Source of the DNA: Nitzschia sp. pyKryTriq1
Lineage: Eukaryota > Bacillariophyta > Bacillariophyceae > Bacillariales > Bacillariaceae
Length of the DNA stretch: 64,000 bases
Assembly (NCBI GenBank): GCA_956465555.1
Contig: OY101126.1
Location: forward strand, 228,501-292,500
Direction: 5' to 3'
Shown: in pieces, positions 1-10,347 of the stretch
Layout: each line of letters starts with the position of its first letter
Position numbering within the stretch: position 1 is the first letter of the stretch
The notes under the pieces: model-generated
The model's database searches: none
Told to the model about the DNA's origin: nothing
Seen by the model: only the letters and a program-made list of their open reading frames with translations
Position numbers and translations under genes: made by a program

Positions 1-29
1 CCATCCATTTCTAACTACGTGAAATAAAC

Positions 30-1781
30 ATGTCTGCTCTTGTGGATGTTGCGCCGGTGGTGGTGAGCACGGTGATTCCCGGTTTGACTCTGGCCGACCT
101 GGAAGAATGGGCCTCGTTGGGTCCCACGATGCATGAAAAACCCAGCTCGACCAAAGAATTGCAAGCCCAGAAGGAACGAAAACAAAAACGAAATGAAATG
201 AAGAAACGATTTCTACTACTATCCGCATTGACGAATTTGACGAATTTGGATGGTGGTGGTGGGAACAAGAATCAAAATGGAACGAATACTACAACAACTA
301 GTATTACTACTACTACTAGTAATACTACTGACAAGAAAGGCGACGACGACTCCTCGACGAGAACAACGACGACAAGAAAAATGTCCGCCCGAACGATTGA
401 AGTTGAACTGGATCGACTCGCCATGACTCGAATTTGGGAACCATTATCATCAAACGACGATCGACCGGACTATCAAAAAGACAATGGACATCCTGACAAT
501 ACAATCGACTATCGTTCCGAGGGCGGTCCCTTGCTGCAGTATCTTTGGGCACCCGAAGAGGACCCCATTCAGGGCCAATCCATGTATTTGGGCGGAGAAG
601 TCGGATCGGACGGGAATATTTATTGCATTCCCGGTCATGCGTCTCGAGTATTGCAAATCGACACTACACGCAACATCATTCAGCCGATTGGTCCCATTCT
701 CACAACTTCGGACAAGAATGGCAATCAAAGACTTTACAAATGGCTTCGAGGGATTGTCGTCGGCGATATCATTTATGGATTGCCCTGTCATGCCGATGAG
801 ATTCTCAAAATCAATGTGGTGACCCATGAAATTACCAAGATATCCATTCCGTACGAAGACTTTTACAAGGACGACCCCGCCGAAGCCAAGGCACAACGAG
901 ACATGATTTGGAAATATCATGGCGGCAATGTGTGCCCTATTGACAATAATATTTACGCCATTCCCCAAAGAGCCCATCATGTGCTCAAATTTGACCCGAC
1001 CACCGAGACGGCATCCCTGGTGGGCCCGGCCCTTCCAGGTCATTGCAAATGGTACGGTGGGATTGTGGGCAAATCGGATGGGGCCATTTACGGGATCCCT
1101 CAAAATGCCGCGGGAGTCTTGAGGATTACGCCCACAGCCGTGACCGTCCACGGGGACTTTGGCGCTGGAAATCACAAATGGCATGGTGGCGCGGCGGCGG
1201 AAAATGGAGTCATTGTCAGTGTCCCCGCCAATGCCGATACGATTCTCTGTATTACGCCCGCTGCTACTCCCGAAGGAGAACCACAGTTGGTCGAACTGGG
1301 ACGAGACATGTCCATCGTCCAAAGTGGCCGTCATCGCGATGATGGAAAATACAAATACCTTGGTGCCATGGCTGGAACCAATGGTAAAGTCTATGTCTTT
1401 CCATGTGCCAGTGAATATGTATTACAAGTAGATACCGTCCATATGATTCCCAAGAATGTCGGACCCAATCTTCGAGATACTGGAATGGAAAGTGTCTATC
1501 AAAACAAGTGGCAGAACGGATTGACGTGCCGCCAAGATCAATGCGTATACGGAATGCCATTATCGGGTCATACGCTTCTTCGGATTGATTGTTCCGGGAC
1601 TACCACCGAAGAAGATTCTCCCGATCCGATTGTGACGACTTGGAAATTGCCCTCCCCGCGCATCGAATGCAGGGACAAATTCGAAGGGGGTGTTGTGACG
1701 GATGCGGGTGTCATGTATACTGTTCCGAATAACCACAAGGGCGTGTTGCGGATTGAACCGCCGATTCTACAACAACATTAA
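30..1781 (+). CDS. Eight-repeat beta-propeller-like protein
   Basis: The 583-residue frame is intact, with ATG at 30 and TAA at 1779-1781. The first 180 residues are low complexity (Asn/Thr/Asp runs). From about residue 185 to the end I count eight repeats of 50-60 residues, each of the form K-[WY]-x-G-G-x-V-x(4)-G-x-[IV]-Y-x-[IV]-P-x(4)-x-V-L-x-[IF]-[DT]. The repeat starts are recognisable as MYLGGE, KWLRGI, KYHGGN, KWYGGI, KWHGGA, KYLGAM, KWQNGL and KFEGGV. Eight regular beta-rich repeats suggest an eight-bladed propeller; that is inference, as is a role in binding. No signal peptide or membrane segment is visible. I do not recognise a named family. Only 29 nt of upstream sequence is in the window, so an earlier exon cannot be ruled out. 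Confidence 0.85.
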   Translation: MSALVDVAPVVVSTVIPGLTLADLEEWASLGPTMHEKPSSTKELQAQKERKQKRNEMKKRFLLLSALTNLTNLDGGGGNKNQNGTNTTTTSITTTTSNTTDKKGDDDSSTRTTTTRKMSARTIEVELDRLAMTRIWEPLSSNDDRPDYQKDNGHPDNTIDYRSEGGPLLQYLWAPEEDPIQGQSMYLGGEVGSDGNIYCIPGHASRVLQIDTTRNIIQPIGPILTTSDKNGNQRLYKWLRGIVVGDIIYGLPCHADEILKINVVTHEITKISIPYEDFYKDDPAEAKAQRDMIWKYHGGNVCPIDNNIYAIPQRAHHVLKFDPTTETASLVGPALPGHCKWYGGIVGKSDGAIYGIPQNAAGVLRITPTAVTVHGDFGAGNHKWHGGAAAENGVIVSVPANADTILCITPAATPEGEPQLVELGRDMSIVQSGRHRDDGKYKYLGAMAGTNGKVYVFPCASEYVLQVDTVHMIPKNVGPNLRDTGMESVYQNKWQNGLTCRQDQCVYGMPLSGHTLLRIDCSGTTTEEDSPDPIVTTWKLPSPRIECRDKFEGGVVTDAGVMYTVPNNHKGVLRIEPPILQQH

Positions 1782-3027
1782 AAGAATCATGATGATGATG
1801 TTGTTGATGTTCGTGGTAACACTAGTACTTATAATAATAAAATGGAAGATTTTACTACGGGAGTGTTGTTTCGAGACCCACACTCAACTCTTGGAGTCGA
1901 GGAGGCAGCAGCATGTACTAGTTCGTCCTCTCTTCGTTGTTCTTTCTACCGGAATCGATCTCTAGTAGTACTGCTACTATCACAGCAGATCTTCACGCAT
2001 CTTGTTCAACAACAACTAGAGAATTCAAAAACATAGCTAATAGTACTGCGGGTGACGGACGCTAGGCGGCTCCAGAACTAGGCGAAGAGAAAAGGACGAT
2101 GCACTTTCGTCTTCTTGTGGTGGTAGATATAGAGCGGGGGATTGAGAAGGGGGTTCTACTCTCTACTCTAGTAGTAGAGAGCTCTACTACGAGCTACTAC
2201 TACTAGTAGGCTACTACCTAGCTAGTAGCTACTAGCTAGTAGGAGGTACTACTTCTAGCTCTAGTAGAGAGGCAATGATAGACGTAGCGTCTCTACTCTA
2301 GTATGGGTGCGAAGTAGGTAGCTACGGTAGCACTACTACTAGTAGTAGTAGTCCTCTATCGGCGGTAGTACCCGCTGTAAGATGTACAGTACCAGTAATA
2401 GTAGACTGCACCGGTAGTAGCGTAGGGGGTAGCCGGAAGCATGCTACGTATGCGACTGTGCCATTTTGGTATATGCCATTTTGGTATATGGTAAATATGT
2501 TTAATCTTACCCTCATCGTACCTTACTATCGCGATCACGCACGCACGTTACGTATTACGCGCGCACGAACGCACATTACATTGATTGGTCAATCGACTCA
2601 CGAATCTTTGTCACAAAGCACGAACGAACGTGCGTCACGAAGTGTTGATCCATTTCACGCTGACGTTGTTGATTGTGGCACGAAACATCATCATCACGCA
2701 TATTATGCAATCCCAAAAAGAAGTGTCAAAAGGCCCACCAACCCGAAAGAAAAAATCAGATGGTCGTCAGTCATCAGCAATATTCTGGCACATCTCATTC
2801 GTCGACGCGATCCTGGAGTCGGCACTTCCGTTGGCATCAACTTCGTCGCTCCCTTTTTTGTTCTGGAAGTTTTTTCTTCTCTCGACACCCGACACCACAC
2901 AAGTATTACAGTACGAGTGACACATTCCGATCAAAACCAAAACTGCTTGACATGCCGTCCTCCTCACAAAACTACTAATTCAACAACGACCACCAACAAA
3001 CTCAACGACAACAGTACTCCTTTGGTC
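1782..3027. other. Intergenic, CTAGTAG-rich, with a 15-bp tandem repeat
   Basis: No gene is seen. From about 2150 to 2350 the DNA is dominated by CTACTA/TAGTAG strings. At 2458-2487 a 15-bp unit (ATGCCATTTTGGTAT) occurs twice in tandem. The open frame that begins there runs into the GH36 gene, but its first 190 codons lack any domain and precede a good signal peptide, so they are treated as 5' flank. Confidence 0.6.
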
Positions 3028-5979
3028 ATGATTTCATCATCATCATCAACATCAACATCATCTCCTGCTGATGCCAATCCTCGACGACGGAGCGTCGTTT
3101 TTGTGGCAGTAGCTTGGCTCCTCTGTGGGTCGACGATATTCCAACCATCGACTGCCTTTGCTCCACAACAGCAACAACGAGCGATCACCAATTATTACTT
3201 GTCCAGGAGCACTCGACGGCAAACAAGTAGTCTCTATGTGGCTACCGAACCAAGAATATTTCACACGGGCAGTGAGGATGGCGACGATCCAGGCGATGAA
3301 GCTCAACAGCAGCAACAACGAAATCAAGTTCTTCTCGAACGACTCTTCAAGGAATCTCCGGAAGATGAGGATAACGAGCCCCCGTCGGAAGGCGACACCA
3401 ATAAGAGACGGCTGCAATTACACTCGGATGGAAAGCTGCGGCTGGGGCAAGAGGGTCTAGTGATTCTCGATGGACTCTCGCCTTTGACTTGGACGGGGAT
3501 CCAACCATCGGCGGTCGACGACTACTCAGTGGATCCTACTGCCACCTCCATGTTTTTGAAAGCCACGCATTCCAAAGAACGGTCGGAACATGAACTCACT
3601 CTAGGGTCCTTGGTATCGTGCCATCGGCTCATGGCCTGTGCCCGCGTGAATCGGTACTGGATGGGTCCCAAGTTTGGAACCTCGGCCAAGGATATTCCCC
3701 TGGATACTCAATTCCTCCTAGTCGAACTGGCAGAGAATGGACCGTACGCGTTGATTTTGCCTTTGGTCGATTCTGGCTTTCGTGCCACACTTCAATCCTC
3801 TGACACCACCAGCGGTAGTACTAAGAACAGTAATACCTGGAAGAAAAAGAAGAGCAACTTGGAAGTCGTTTGCTTTTCCGAAAGTGGTGACAAGTCCGTT
3901 TCGACGGCTGGCATGTTGGCACTTCACGTGTCAGTGGGCGATGATCCATACGCTCTCTTGAAACAAGGATTTCGACAAGTCGCCGATGGTACAGGGACCT
4001 TCCAGACGTTGGATCGGAAACTGCTTCCACCCAGTGTGGACGATTTTGGATGGTGTACTTGGGATGTCTTTTATTCCAAGGTGACACCGGAAGGAATCCT
4101 CCAAGGAGTCAAAGCTCTCAAGGATGCGGGAGTACCACCCCGAAATCTCATTTTGGATGACGGATGGCAAGAAGTCGGTCCATATCCCAAGGACTGGTTG
4201 AATAAGAATCAGCAAGCTGACGACTCTACAATGTCTTCCTCGTGGCTTTCCAAGGTTACCGGCCCGATTGTCGACTTGGTGACCAGAAAGGCTACCAACT
4301 ACTATTCTTCCAAAGTCCAACGTGCCGCGTATGGTACGATTCACAACCGAATCTGGACCACCTTGGCCAAGACTGTCTTGAAACAGGGCCTATGGGACTA
4401 TTTCGATTCCGAAACTGACTTTGCCCGACAACTCAATGGGTTTGAACCCAATTTCAAGTTTGACAAGCAAAAGACTGATGAAGATCATGCCAATGGCGAG
4501 GTCTCATCGCTGAAGGAAATGGTCACCAAGCTCAAGACCGAGTTGGATGTCAAGCATGTGTACTGCTGGCATGCACTTCATGGGTACTGGAGAGGCGTCA
4601 GCACCGAGTTGGGAAACCAGATTGGTATTGACGTCACGCAAGTGTACCCCAAGGCAAGCAAACACTTGCTGCAAGTGGACCCACTGGCCGAGTATGATCC
4701 TCCCAGTCTATTCGGTGTCGGTATGATCACCAAGGAAGACGATCTCCGAAAGTTCTACGAGCATCTGCATGCCCCCTTGGTGGCAGCCGGTGTCGATGGA
4801 GTCAAGGTCGACGTCCAATCGGGAGTCACCGCCGCCGGAAGTGGTGTGGGAGGTGGCCCTCACATTGCACGGCTGTACACTCAAGCCATGGAGGAATCCG
4901 TCTCCAAGAATTTCGCCTCCAAGGAAAATGGTGCCATCAATACCATCAATTGCATGTGCCACTCGACCGAAAACTTGTACCGGTACCAAGTCACATCAGT
5001 AGCGCGAGCTTCCGAAGACTTTTTCCCCCACCGCCCTGAATCTCATTCGGTCCATTTGGTCAATGTGGCCTACAACTCACTCTTTCTGGGAGAGATTTGT
5101 CTTCCCGATTGGGACATGTTTCATTCGAAGCATGCCTCTGCGGAACTGCACGCGGCCGCTCGCTCCATCGGTGGCTGCCCGCTCTACGTCTCGGACGTCC
5201 CGGGGCAACACGATACAAATCTGCTCAAAAAGCTCGTTTTGCCCGATGGAAGCATTTTGCGAGCCCAATTGCCAGGTCGGCCGACGCGAGACTGTTTGTT
5301 TGCAGACGTTGGGCAAGATGGATCCTCTGCACTTAAGATTTGGAACCAGAACAAGGCCGGTACCGGTGTTGTCGGCGCTTTTCACGTGCAGGGAGTGGCA
5401 TGGAATTTCGAAACGAACGAAAATGAAGTCCTTGTGGAATCGCCGGCGCCCATTACCGCCTTCGTCAAACCCTTTGACGTCGAAACACTTCGGGGACATG
5501 AAGGAGCCTTTGCTGTGTGGGAACACAAGTCACGATCTCTGCAGATTCTGGACAATGGTGATGAACAAATCGCAATTGCTCTGGCTCACCGTGATTGGGA
5601 CATTTTCACCATCGCACCCATTCAAACTACCGAGTCTGTTCAATGGGCCCCCATTGGGCTCGGGGACATGCTAAATTCAGGGGGAGCCTTGGAAATGGCC
5701 GGCTCATTGGAGCAAACCTTGGTCAAAGAGCCATCGAACGGAACCTGGCGCCAATCGACCACGGTTGACATTACAACTCGAGGTCCCGGACGCTTTGTTT
5801 CTTACTGTCAGCCAGGACCCTCCTCGATTATGATCAACGACGGCCGAGATAGCATTTCCTCCCATGTTATTTTTTCCCACGATCCCGGAACAGGATTGTT
5901 GAACTTTGCTCTGCCGAACGAGGCCGCAGACAAGCAACCTCATCGACTCACTGTCGTCTGGGACGAAATTCCCACCTAA
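3028..5979 (+). CDS. Plastid-targeted GH36 raffinose synthase/alpha-galactosidase-like enzyme
   Basis: The frame is open from 2458, but the ATG at 3028 is the likely start because it is followed by a signal peptide (hydrophobic VVFVAVAWLLCGSTIF) and then P-S-T-A-F-A-P, the diatom A-F plastid-import motif. The mature enzyme has about 940 residues and looks like the raffinose synthase/alkaline alpha-galactosidase branch of GH36. It has F-G-W-C-T-W-D-V-F-Y, the motif L-I-L-D-D-G-W-Q, the nucleophile motif K-V-D-V-Q (Asp595 counted from 3028), N-C-M-C-H-S, and R-A-S-E-D-F-F-P with the putative acid/base Asp664. Family knowledge predicts hydrolysis or transfer of alpha-galactosyl groups, but the substrate cannot be read from sequence. 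A plastid location for this family is unusual. No intron is needed. The next gene on the right is convergent. Confidence 0.9.
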   Translation: MISSSSSTSTSSPADANPRRRSVVFVAVAWLLCGSTIFQPSTAFAPQQQQRAITNYYLSRSTRRQTSSLYVATEPRIFHTGSEDGDDPGDEAQQQQQRNQVLLERLFKESPEDEDNEPPSEGDTNKRRLQLHSDGKLRLGQEGLVILDGLSPLTWTGIQPSAVDDYSVDPTATSMFLKATHSKERSEHELTLGSLVSCHRLMACARVNRYWMGPKFGTSAKDIPLDTQFLLVELAENGPYALILPLVDSGFRATLQSSDTTSGSTKNSNTWKKKKSNLEVVCFSESGDKSVSTAGMLALHVSVGDDPYALLKQGFRQVADGTGTFQTLDRKLLPPSVDDFGWCTWDVFYSKVTPEGILQGVKALKDAGVPPRNLILDDGWQEVGPYPKDWLNKNQQADDSTMSSSWLSKVTGPIVDLVTRKATNYYSSKVQRAAYGTIHNRIWTTLAKTVLKQGLWDYFDSETDFARQLNGFEPNFKFDKQKTDEDHANGEVSSLKEMVTKLKTELDVKHVYCWHALHGYWRGVSTELGNQIGIDVTQVYPKASKHLLQVDPLAEYDPPSLFGVGMITKEDDLRKFYEHLHAPLVAAGVDGVKVDVQSGVTAAGSGVGGGPHIARLYTQAMEESVSKNFASKENGAINTINCMCHSTENLYRYQVTSVARASEDFFPHRPESHSVHLVNVAYNSLFLGEICLPDWDMFHSKHASAELHAAARSIGGCPLYVSDVPGQHDTNLLKKLVLPDGSILRAQLPGRPTRDCLFADVGQDGSSALKIWNQNKAGTGVVGAFHVQGVAWNFETNENEVLVESPAPITAFVKPFDVETLRGHEGAFAVWEHKSRSLQILDNGDEQIAIALAHRDWDIFTIAPIQTTESVQWAPIGLGDMLNSGGALEMAGSLEQTLVKEPSNGTWRQSTTVDITTRGPGRFVSYCQPGPSSIMINDGRDSISSHVIFSHDPGTGLLNFALPNEAADKQPHRLTVVWDEIPT

Positions 5980-6290
5980 AGATGTAGGATGATGATGCTG
6001 ATCCTCCCCGATCACGCTAACACGGCTGTTCTTCCTCTCCACCAGCCAAACCCTTTTTGGACATAATATATTATGAGTGATGGCAACGCGACGCCATGAA
6101 CAACAATTCGCACGCATAACAAAGTGCAATCCACAGTGCAATCAATCATCACACGGCTACCAAGAAATATAAGCCACCACAAAAACATGTAAAATAATCC
6201 GGTGGTATTTCTCGACTTTGAAAACATGACTCCTATACTATATCATACTGCTTTAAGATATACTATACCGTAGTTCATACTGTAGTTCTA
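5980..6290. other. Intergenic between convergent genes
   Basis: This is the shared 3' flank of the GH36 gene and the gene on the minus strand. It is AT-rich towards 6240-6290. I see no RNA gene or repeat in it. Confidence 0.5.
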
Positions 6291-7523
6291 TTAGCACTGT
6301 TTAAAGGATTCTCGATCTTTTTGTCCTTTTTGTTGTTGTCGCATATTTTTTATTCGCAACGAAGCAAAATCCAAAGTGTAGGATCCAAAGAATAAAATAT
6401 ACGACGCGACGGCAATGTACTGTGCCATGCCAGCGATGTTGAAATTCCGCTTATTGTCGAGATTGGCCGTCCTTGCTGGATGGAGAGCCTCGGCAATTGG
6501 CCAGCACAGCAGCGAAGTGGCAACACACAATAGCTTCAGTCGGACACTCCAGATTCCATAGCAACAAGAAGACAAAGGTATCGTGGAAGAAGGTGCGGTC
6601 GCTGGATTTGGATCTGGATGTCTACGAATGCCCTTGCTATTGTCAGCTGATTGTCTTTTTTGAGGAGTTGTCTTTAATGTTGTCCACCACTTCGAGGCGA
6701 TAATGTAGTACGCGGTACTGTAGCAATGAAGGGCTGCACCGGCAAAAAAGATTCCCGCCAATTGCTGATGCAGAATCGATTGTCGGGAAATCCCGAGTCC
6801 CATTTTCAGATGCACCAAAATGTCTTCTTCCAACGTTACCAATCCTTGACCGATGACCCCTATGGCTGCCAAGTACCCTCCCCAAACCATTGCCATGACA
6901 GTCCAAGAAGAAGCACCACCACTCGTCGTCAACTCGGAATGAAAGGCGTGTCTCCATTGTTCAATGGCACCCAATAATATCACTCCCGTCAAGCTAAACC
7001 CAACTTGATACGCAAAATGTTCGGGAGGATTGCATCCCAAAAAGGAAATTGGTGGGGTCACTGTTCGGCTGGGCAGATGACCCGCTTTCCAAGTCAAAAC
7101 GTACACCACCAAAATCGTGGAAATACCCACAAAGCTTCCTAGGATAGGAAGAAGTAATTCCAACGTAGATCCAGGTCGAACGATCATCTTGTGGTGCAAT
7201 GGATGGATGGTCGGAACTACCTTTCCGGTCACACCGGTAATAATACTTGTATCATCGCAATGGAACAAAAAGATATTTTTTAGCATGTGTTCTTTTTGGT
7301 GATGGTGCCGCACTTTTTTGTGTGACTGCGGAATAGTTCGATCCGAGAGGTTTCTCGTCCGACGGGTTTCCAAATTTTCAGGATTCCACATTCCATCGTG
7401 TTTCCACTTGGAAGTTGCGCGCTCACGACTCCGAATAATGAATGGAGGAAGCTTCTCGAACGTTCCACAAGAACAAAAACTTCGATCCACCATCGCACCA
7501 ATGGCGGTTTTTGCAATCATCAT
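6291..7523 (-). CDS. Frag1/DRAM/Sfk1-type multi-pass membrane protein
   Basis: The frame has 410 residues. The core from about residue 120 to 390 holds roughly six hydrophobic segments. The region G-S-F-V-G-I-S-T-I-L-V-V-Y-V-L, the motif C-N-P-P-E-H-F-A-Y-Q and the following Q-V-G-F-S-L-T-G-V-I-L-L resemble the Frag1/DRAM/Sfk1 (PGAP2-like) family, which includes GPI-anchor remodelling and lysosomal membrane proteins. Assignment is by motif memory and is moderate. The first about 90 residues are basic and without domain. The first 25 or so codons are antisense to a degraded duplicate of the 5' end of the neighbouring oxidoreductase gene (see repeat), so the true start may lie downstream, for instance at the Met before LKNIFLF. 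It is head-to-head with the FAD gene and the two may share a promoter. Confidence 0.75.
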   Translation of the reverse strand: MMIAKTAIGAMVDRSFCSCGTFEKLPPFIIRSRERATSKWKHDGMWNPENLETRRTRNLSDRTIPQSHKKVRHHHQKEHMLKNIFLFHCDDTSIITGVTGKVVPTIHPLHHKMIVRPGSTLELLLPILGSFVGISTILVVYVLTWKAGHLPSRTVTPPISFLGCNPPEHFAYQVGFSLTGVILLGAIEQWRHAFHSELTTSGGASSWTVMAMVWGGYLAAIGVIGQGLVTLEEDILVHLKMGLGISRQSILHQQLAGIFFAGAALHCYSTAYYIIASKWWTTLKTTPQKRQSADNSKGIRRHPDPNPATAPSSTIPLSSCCYGIWSVRLKLLCVATSLLCWPIAEALHPARTANLDNKRNFNIAGMAQYIAVASYILFFGSYTLDFASLRIKNMRQQQKGQKDRESFKQC

Positions 7524-7670
7524 CCCGCCATCTTGATCGGCGTTCTTTGCATCTTACTTAGTGGCATGCAGTTTATGAACCTTGCTCTCGAAGGTTCCTC
7601 AAGAACACATATCGATCAATAACACGACAAAAAGAAGATCACCAAGAATGGTGGCTTTAGCAATCTTAGT
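7454..7670. repeat. Diverged direct duplication of the oxidoreductase 5' end
   Basis: The segments 7454-7530 and 7583-7680 align as direct repeats with small gaps. Both have TCTCGAA-GTTCC-CAAGAACA, then TCGATC, then a translatable start: ATG at 7501 reads M-A-V-F-A-I-I-I-P-P, and ATG at 7648 reads M-V-A-L-A-I-L-V-P-T. The first copy stops after a few codons. Confidence 0.75.
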
Positions 7671-9393
7671 ACCCACCCTGATGTGTATTTGGTTGAACAA
7701 ATTGGTCACAAAATCAAGCAACGCAATAGCCAAAACAATATCAGGAACCACTGGAAGTACTACCAGCATGACGACGATGATGAAAGCGAATGCTTCTACG
7801 CTTCTTACCCACTGTGACTACTTGGTCATCGGCGCGGGAGCCGCATCTATTGCCTTTATCGACACCCTACTGACGCAACGTCCATCTACCAAAGTTGTAC
7901 TGGTGGACAAGAACCCCGTCCCTGGTGGGCATTGGGTCCATGCCTACGGCTTTGTCCAACTTCATCAGCCTTCGCTCCTCTACGGCGTTTCCTCTCGACA
8001 ACTCGAAGGAAACTGGTTGAAACTCGTACTTGGCAGGTTCACGCTGCCTTGGAAGCATCGTGCCTCCAAAGAAGAAATTCTCCACTACTATGATTCCTAC
8101 ATTCAAGACAAGGTTGCGGCTGGTCAAATCCAATATTTCCCCAACTGCCAGTACCACTTTCGTTCGGAGCAGGACGCCACCACCACGGGGCTCCACTCCT
8201 TCTCTAGTTTGGATGGAAGGGATCAGTATTCGGTCAAGGTCCAAACCAAGCTGATAAATGGAATCCTTGGTAATTGCATAGTTCCAAGCCAAGCGCCAGT
8301 GACCTTTCCTGTCGACCACGGAGTCCAAATGCTCACACCCAATCAAATCTTTGATGGGCATCGGCGTGACAATAACAAGAAACACTTTGTCGTGTTGGGA
8401 TGTGGCAAGACCGCCATGGATACCGTAGTGTACCTTCAACGTACCATGAAAGTCAAACCCAAACAGATTTCGTGGGTCGTTCCAAATGACGTGTGGATGC
8501 TTCTACGAGAAGGAGCCGGGGGTCCTTGGTCCTGGCCTCAAGCCTTGTTGGAGCATAATCACGACGAACGCCAAGCAAGCTTGGCACTGGAACAAAAAGG
8601 CGTCTTTGTCCGCCTTGACCCCAACGTTGAGCCGACTGTCTTCCGCTTTCCCGTGGTGGGCAAAGACGAAGTCGCGTATATGCGACGTGTTCGGAATCTC
8701 ATCCGTCGTGGACGAGTGTCTCGTATCACAAAAGATGAACAAGACGGTACAATCCAGGTCGAATTCGAGGATGATCAGAAAGTGTGGATACCAGAAGTCG
8801 AAGATCCCAACAACGATCTCATCTTTGTGCACTGTACCAGCCCTGGACCATTCAATGGCAACGAGAATTCAGATATATTTGCCTCGGAACAACAGTTGAA
8901 TCTGAATGAGATCTTTGCCCCACCTGTACCCATCTCCATGTCCGTACTAGCCTATTTGGAATCCGCTAGACTCAACAATACTTTGGAATTTGCCTTTGGA
9001 AGAAAGCTCTTACGATCGTTACATCAGACCGATGATGATGATGATTCGCTCGTCGAACAGGCTCCCACGGAAATTTCCGAGAATGAAGTCTTGCGTCGCT
9101 TGATCTTGACCATGAACTTGAAATCCAGCTACGACGCCCGTCGTCTTCCTTTCCAATCGATACTGAATTTAGCGATGTTCCTAGCCATTGCCAACAACGA
9201 AGATCCAATGGTGGGATATCAATTTCTCAAAACGAACCGCCTTTCCTTCTTCAGCATTCCGGGATTCAAAGGTGGAATCTACGAGACGTTGGGTCTTTTG
9301 GTGGAGCGCTCAAAACTACTCGGTTATACTCCGAACGAAACGCGAATGTTCCAACTTTTGCGAGATAGATTGCAGGTCTTGGAAGGAAAATAA
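7648..9393 (+). CDS. FAD/NAD(P)-dependent oxidoreductase with N-terminal membrane anchor
   Basis: ATG at 7582 opens the frame, but ATG at 7648 is preferred because it starts a hydrophobic segment (M-V-A-L-A-I-L-V-P-T-L-M-C-I-W) and because the duplicated upstream copy keeps an ATG at the same place. That gives 581 residues. A dinucleotide-binding fold with G-A-G-A-A-S lies near residue 66 from this start, followed by an acidic end of strand 2 (V-L-V-D-K). A second Rossmann motif, V-L-G-C-G-K-T-A-M-D, lies around residue 250. The arrangement matches flavoprotein monooxygenases and pyridine-nucleotide oxidoreductases. The substrate is unknown. The N-terminal segment could be a membrane anchor or a signal peptide. 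No intron is seen. Confidence 0.85.
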   Translation: MVALAILVPTLMCIWLNKLVTKSSNAIAKTISGTTGSTTSMTTMMKANASTLLTHCDYLVIGAGAASIAFIDTLLTQRPSTKVVLVDKNPVPGGHWVHAYGFVQLHQPSLLYGVSSRQLEGNWLKLVLGRFTLPWKHRASKEEILHYYDSYIQDKVAAGQIQYFPNCQYHFRSEQDATTTGLHSFSSLDGRDQYSVKVQTKLINGILGNCIVPSQAPVTFPVDHGVQMLTPNQIFDGHRRDNNKKHFVVLGCGKTAMDTVVYLQRTMKVKPKQISWVVPNDVWMLLREGAGGPWSWPQALLEHNHDERQASLALEQKGVFVRLDPNVEPTVFRFPVVGKDEVAYMRRVRNLIRRGRVSRITKDEQDGTIQVEFEDDQKVWIPEVEDPNNDLIFVHCTSPGPFNGNENSDIFASEQQLNLNEIFAPPVPISMSVLAYLESARLNNTLEFAFGRKLLRSLHQTDDDDDSLVEQAPTEISENEVLRRLILTMNLKSSYDARRLPFQSILNLAMFLAIANNEDPMVGYQFLKTNRLSFFSIPGFKGGIYETLGLLVERSKLLGYTPNETRMFQLLRDRLQVLEGK

Positions 9394-10347
9394 AATACCA
9401 TGGAATCGAATCGAAACATAAACATGGGACCAGGATGCAGTCTCGAGGAGTCTATTTGATGATCCGGAGGAAACACTGTACTTACAATAGTACAAAACAG
9501 GAATCCATGGGCGAAGAAAGTATTTTCGTAGCATGTCTTAATGTAGCAGTGTACCAATGCGAATCTATTCACTAGTAGCTGTCGAAAACTTCAGTGGTGA
9601 TTCGGTAACACTCTCTAGCTACAGCATCAACTCGCTACGAAAGGACTACATCGGCGGTCATCGGCGGCAGCCACCGGCGGAATCAGCGCCCTGCAAAGTA
9701 CATTGCTGAATAAAGCAACGATTGGATTCAAAGACTGGACTTCGATCGACACAACATCGTTCCACGCTGGAGGCTTGTTTCTCCTTTTCGCATCGATCAC
9801 CACCGAGGTGTTTTTACCTCCGAAAGGAGAGATCGGGACGTATTATAGGATGGAAAAGATGAGCATGTCGTCAGTTTTTGTCGGTTGGCCCTGTGCACAT
9901 CTAACCTCTCCTGGTATTTCTCCTACACAGATTTATGTATGTAGACAAATGTACTTATTTTATGTATTATATTTATCTACATGTCCGTATACATATTTTT
10001 ACCATCGGTATGCAGAAATTCCAGGAGTAAATATCATTATATATAAGCATGGATAAATATATTTCGAGCCTACCCACATGCCGTTTGTGTTGTCGCCTCA
10101 CATTTTGATGCCAACGAAAAGACCGCGCCAAGCACGGAACTGCATCTGCAACAACAAAACAACACAGTCAGTAAACGACTATCAGGGGCAATCCATTGTC
10201 TTGACATTACAATATACACTACGTGCTCGTACGACTTTTGATTGACTAGTGCAGCCTCCCGAGTGGCGCCAGGATTCTATCAACTATCTTCTTTACCTAT
10301 CATTGATTCTATTGATTCTTCCTACGGAGTAACAAGCAAGAACAACC
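9394..10347. other. Intergenic
   Basis: About 950 nt without a credible gene. A 117-codon open frame at 9703-10056 has no domain and poor composition. AT-rich stretches with TATATAAG-like sequence occur near 10040. The last about 100 nt are the likely 5' leader of the P/S-repeat membrane protein. Confidence 0.5.

Noticed and set aside
450-1334. 294-codon minus-strand frame opposite the beta-propeller-like gene
   Set aside because: It mirrors a repeat-rich coding region with clear protein-level repeats on the plus strand and has no domain of its own.
2458-3027. In-frame upstream extension of the GH36 gene (190 codons)
   Set aside because: No domain, and it would bury the signal peptide and A-F motif that start at 3028.
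9703-10056. 117-codon plus-strand frame
   Set aside because: No domain, odd composition, AT-rich intergenic context.
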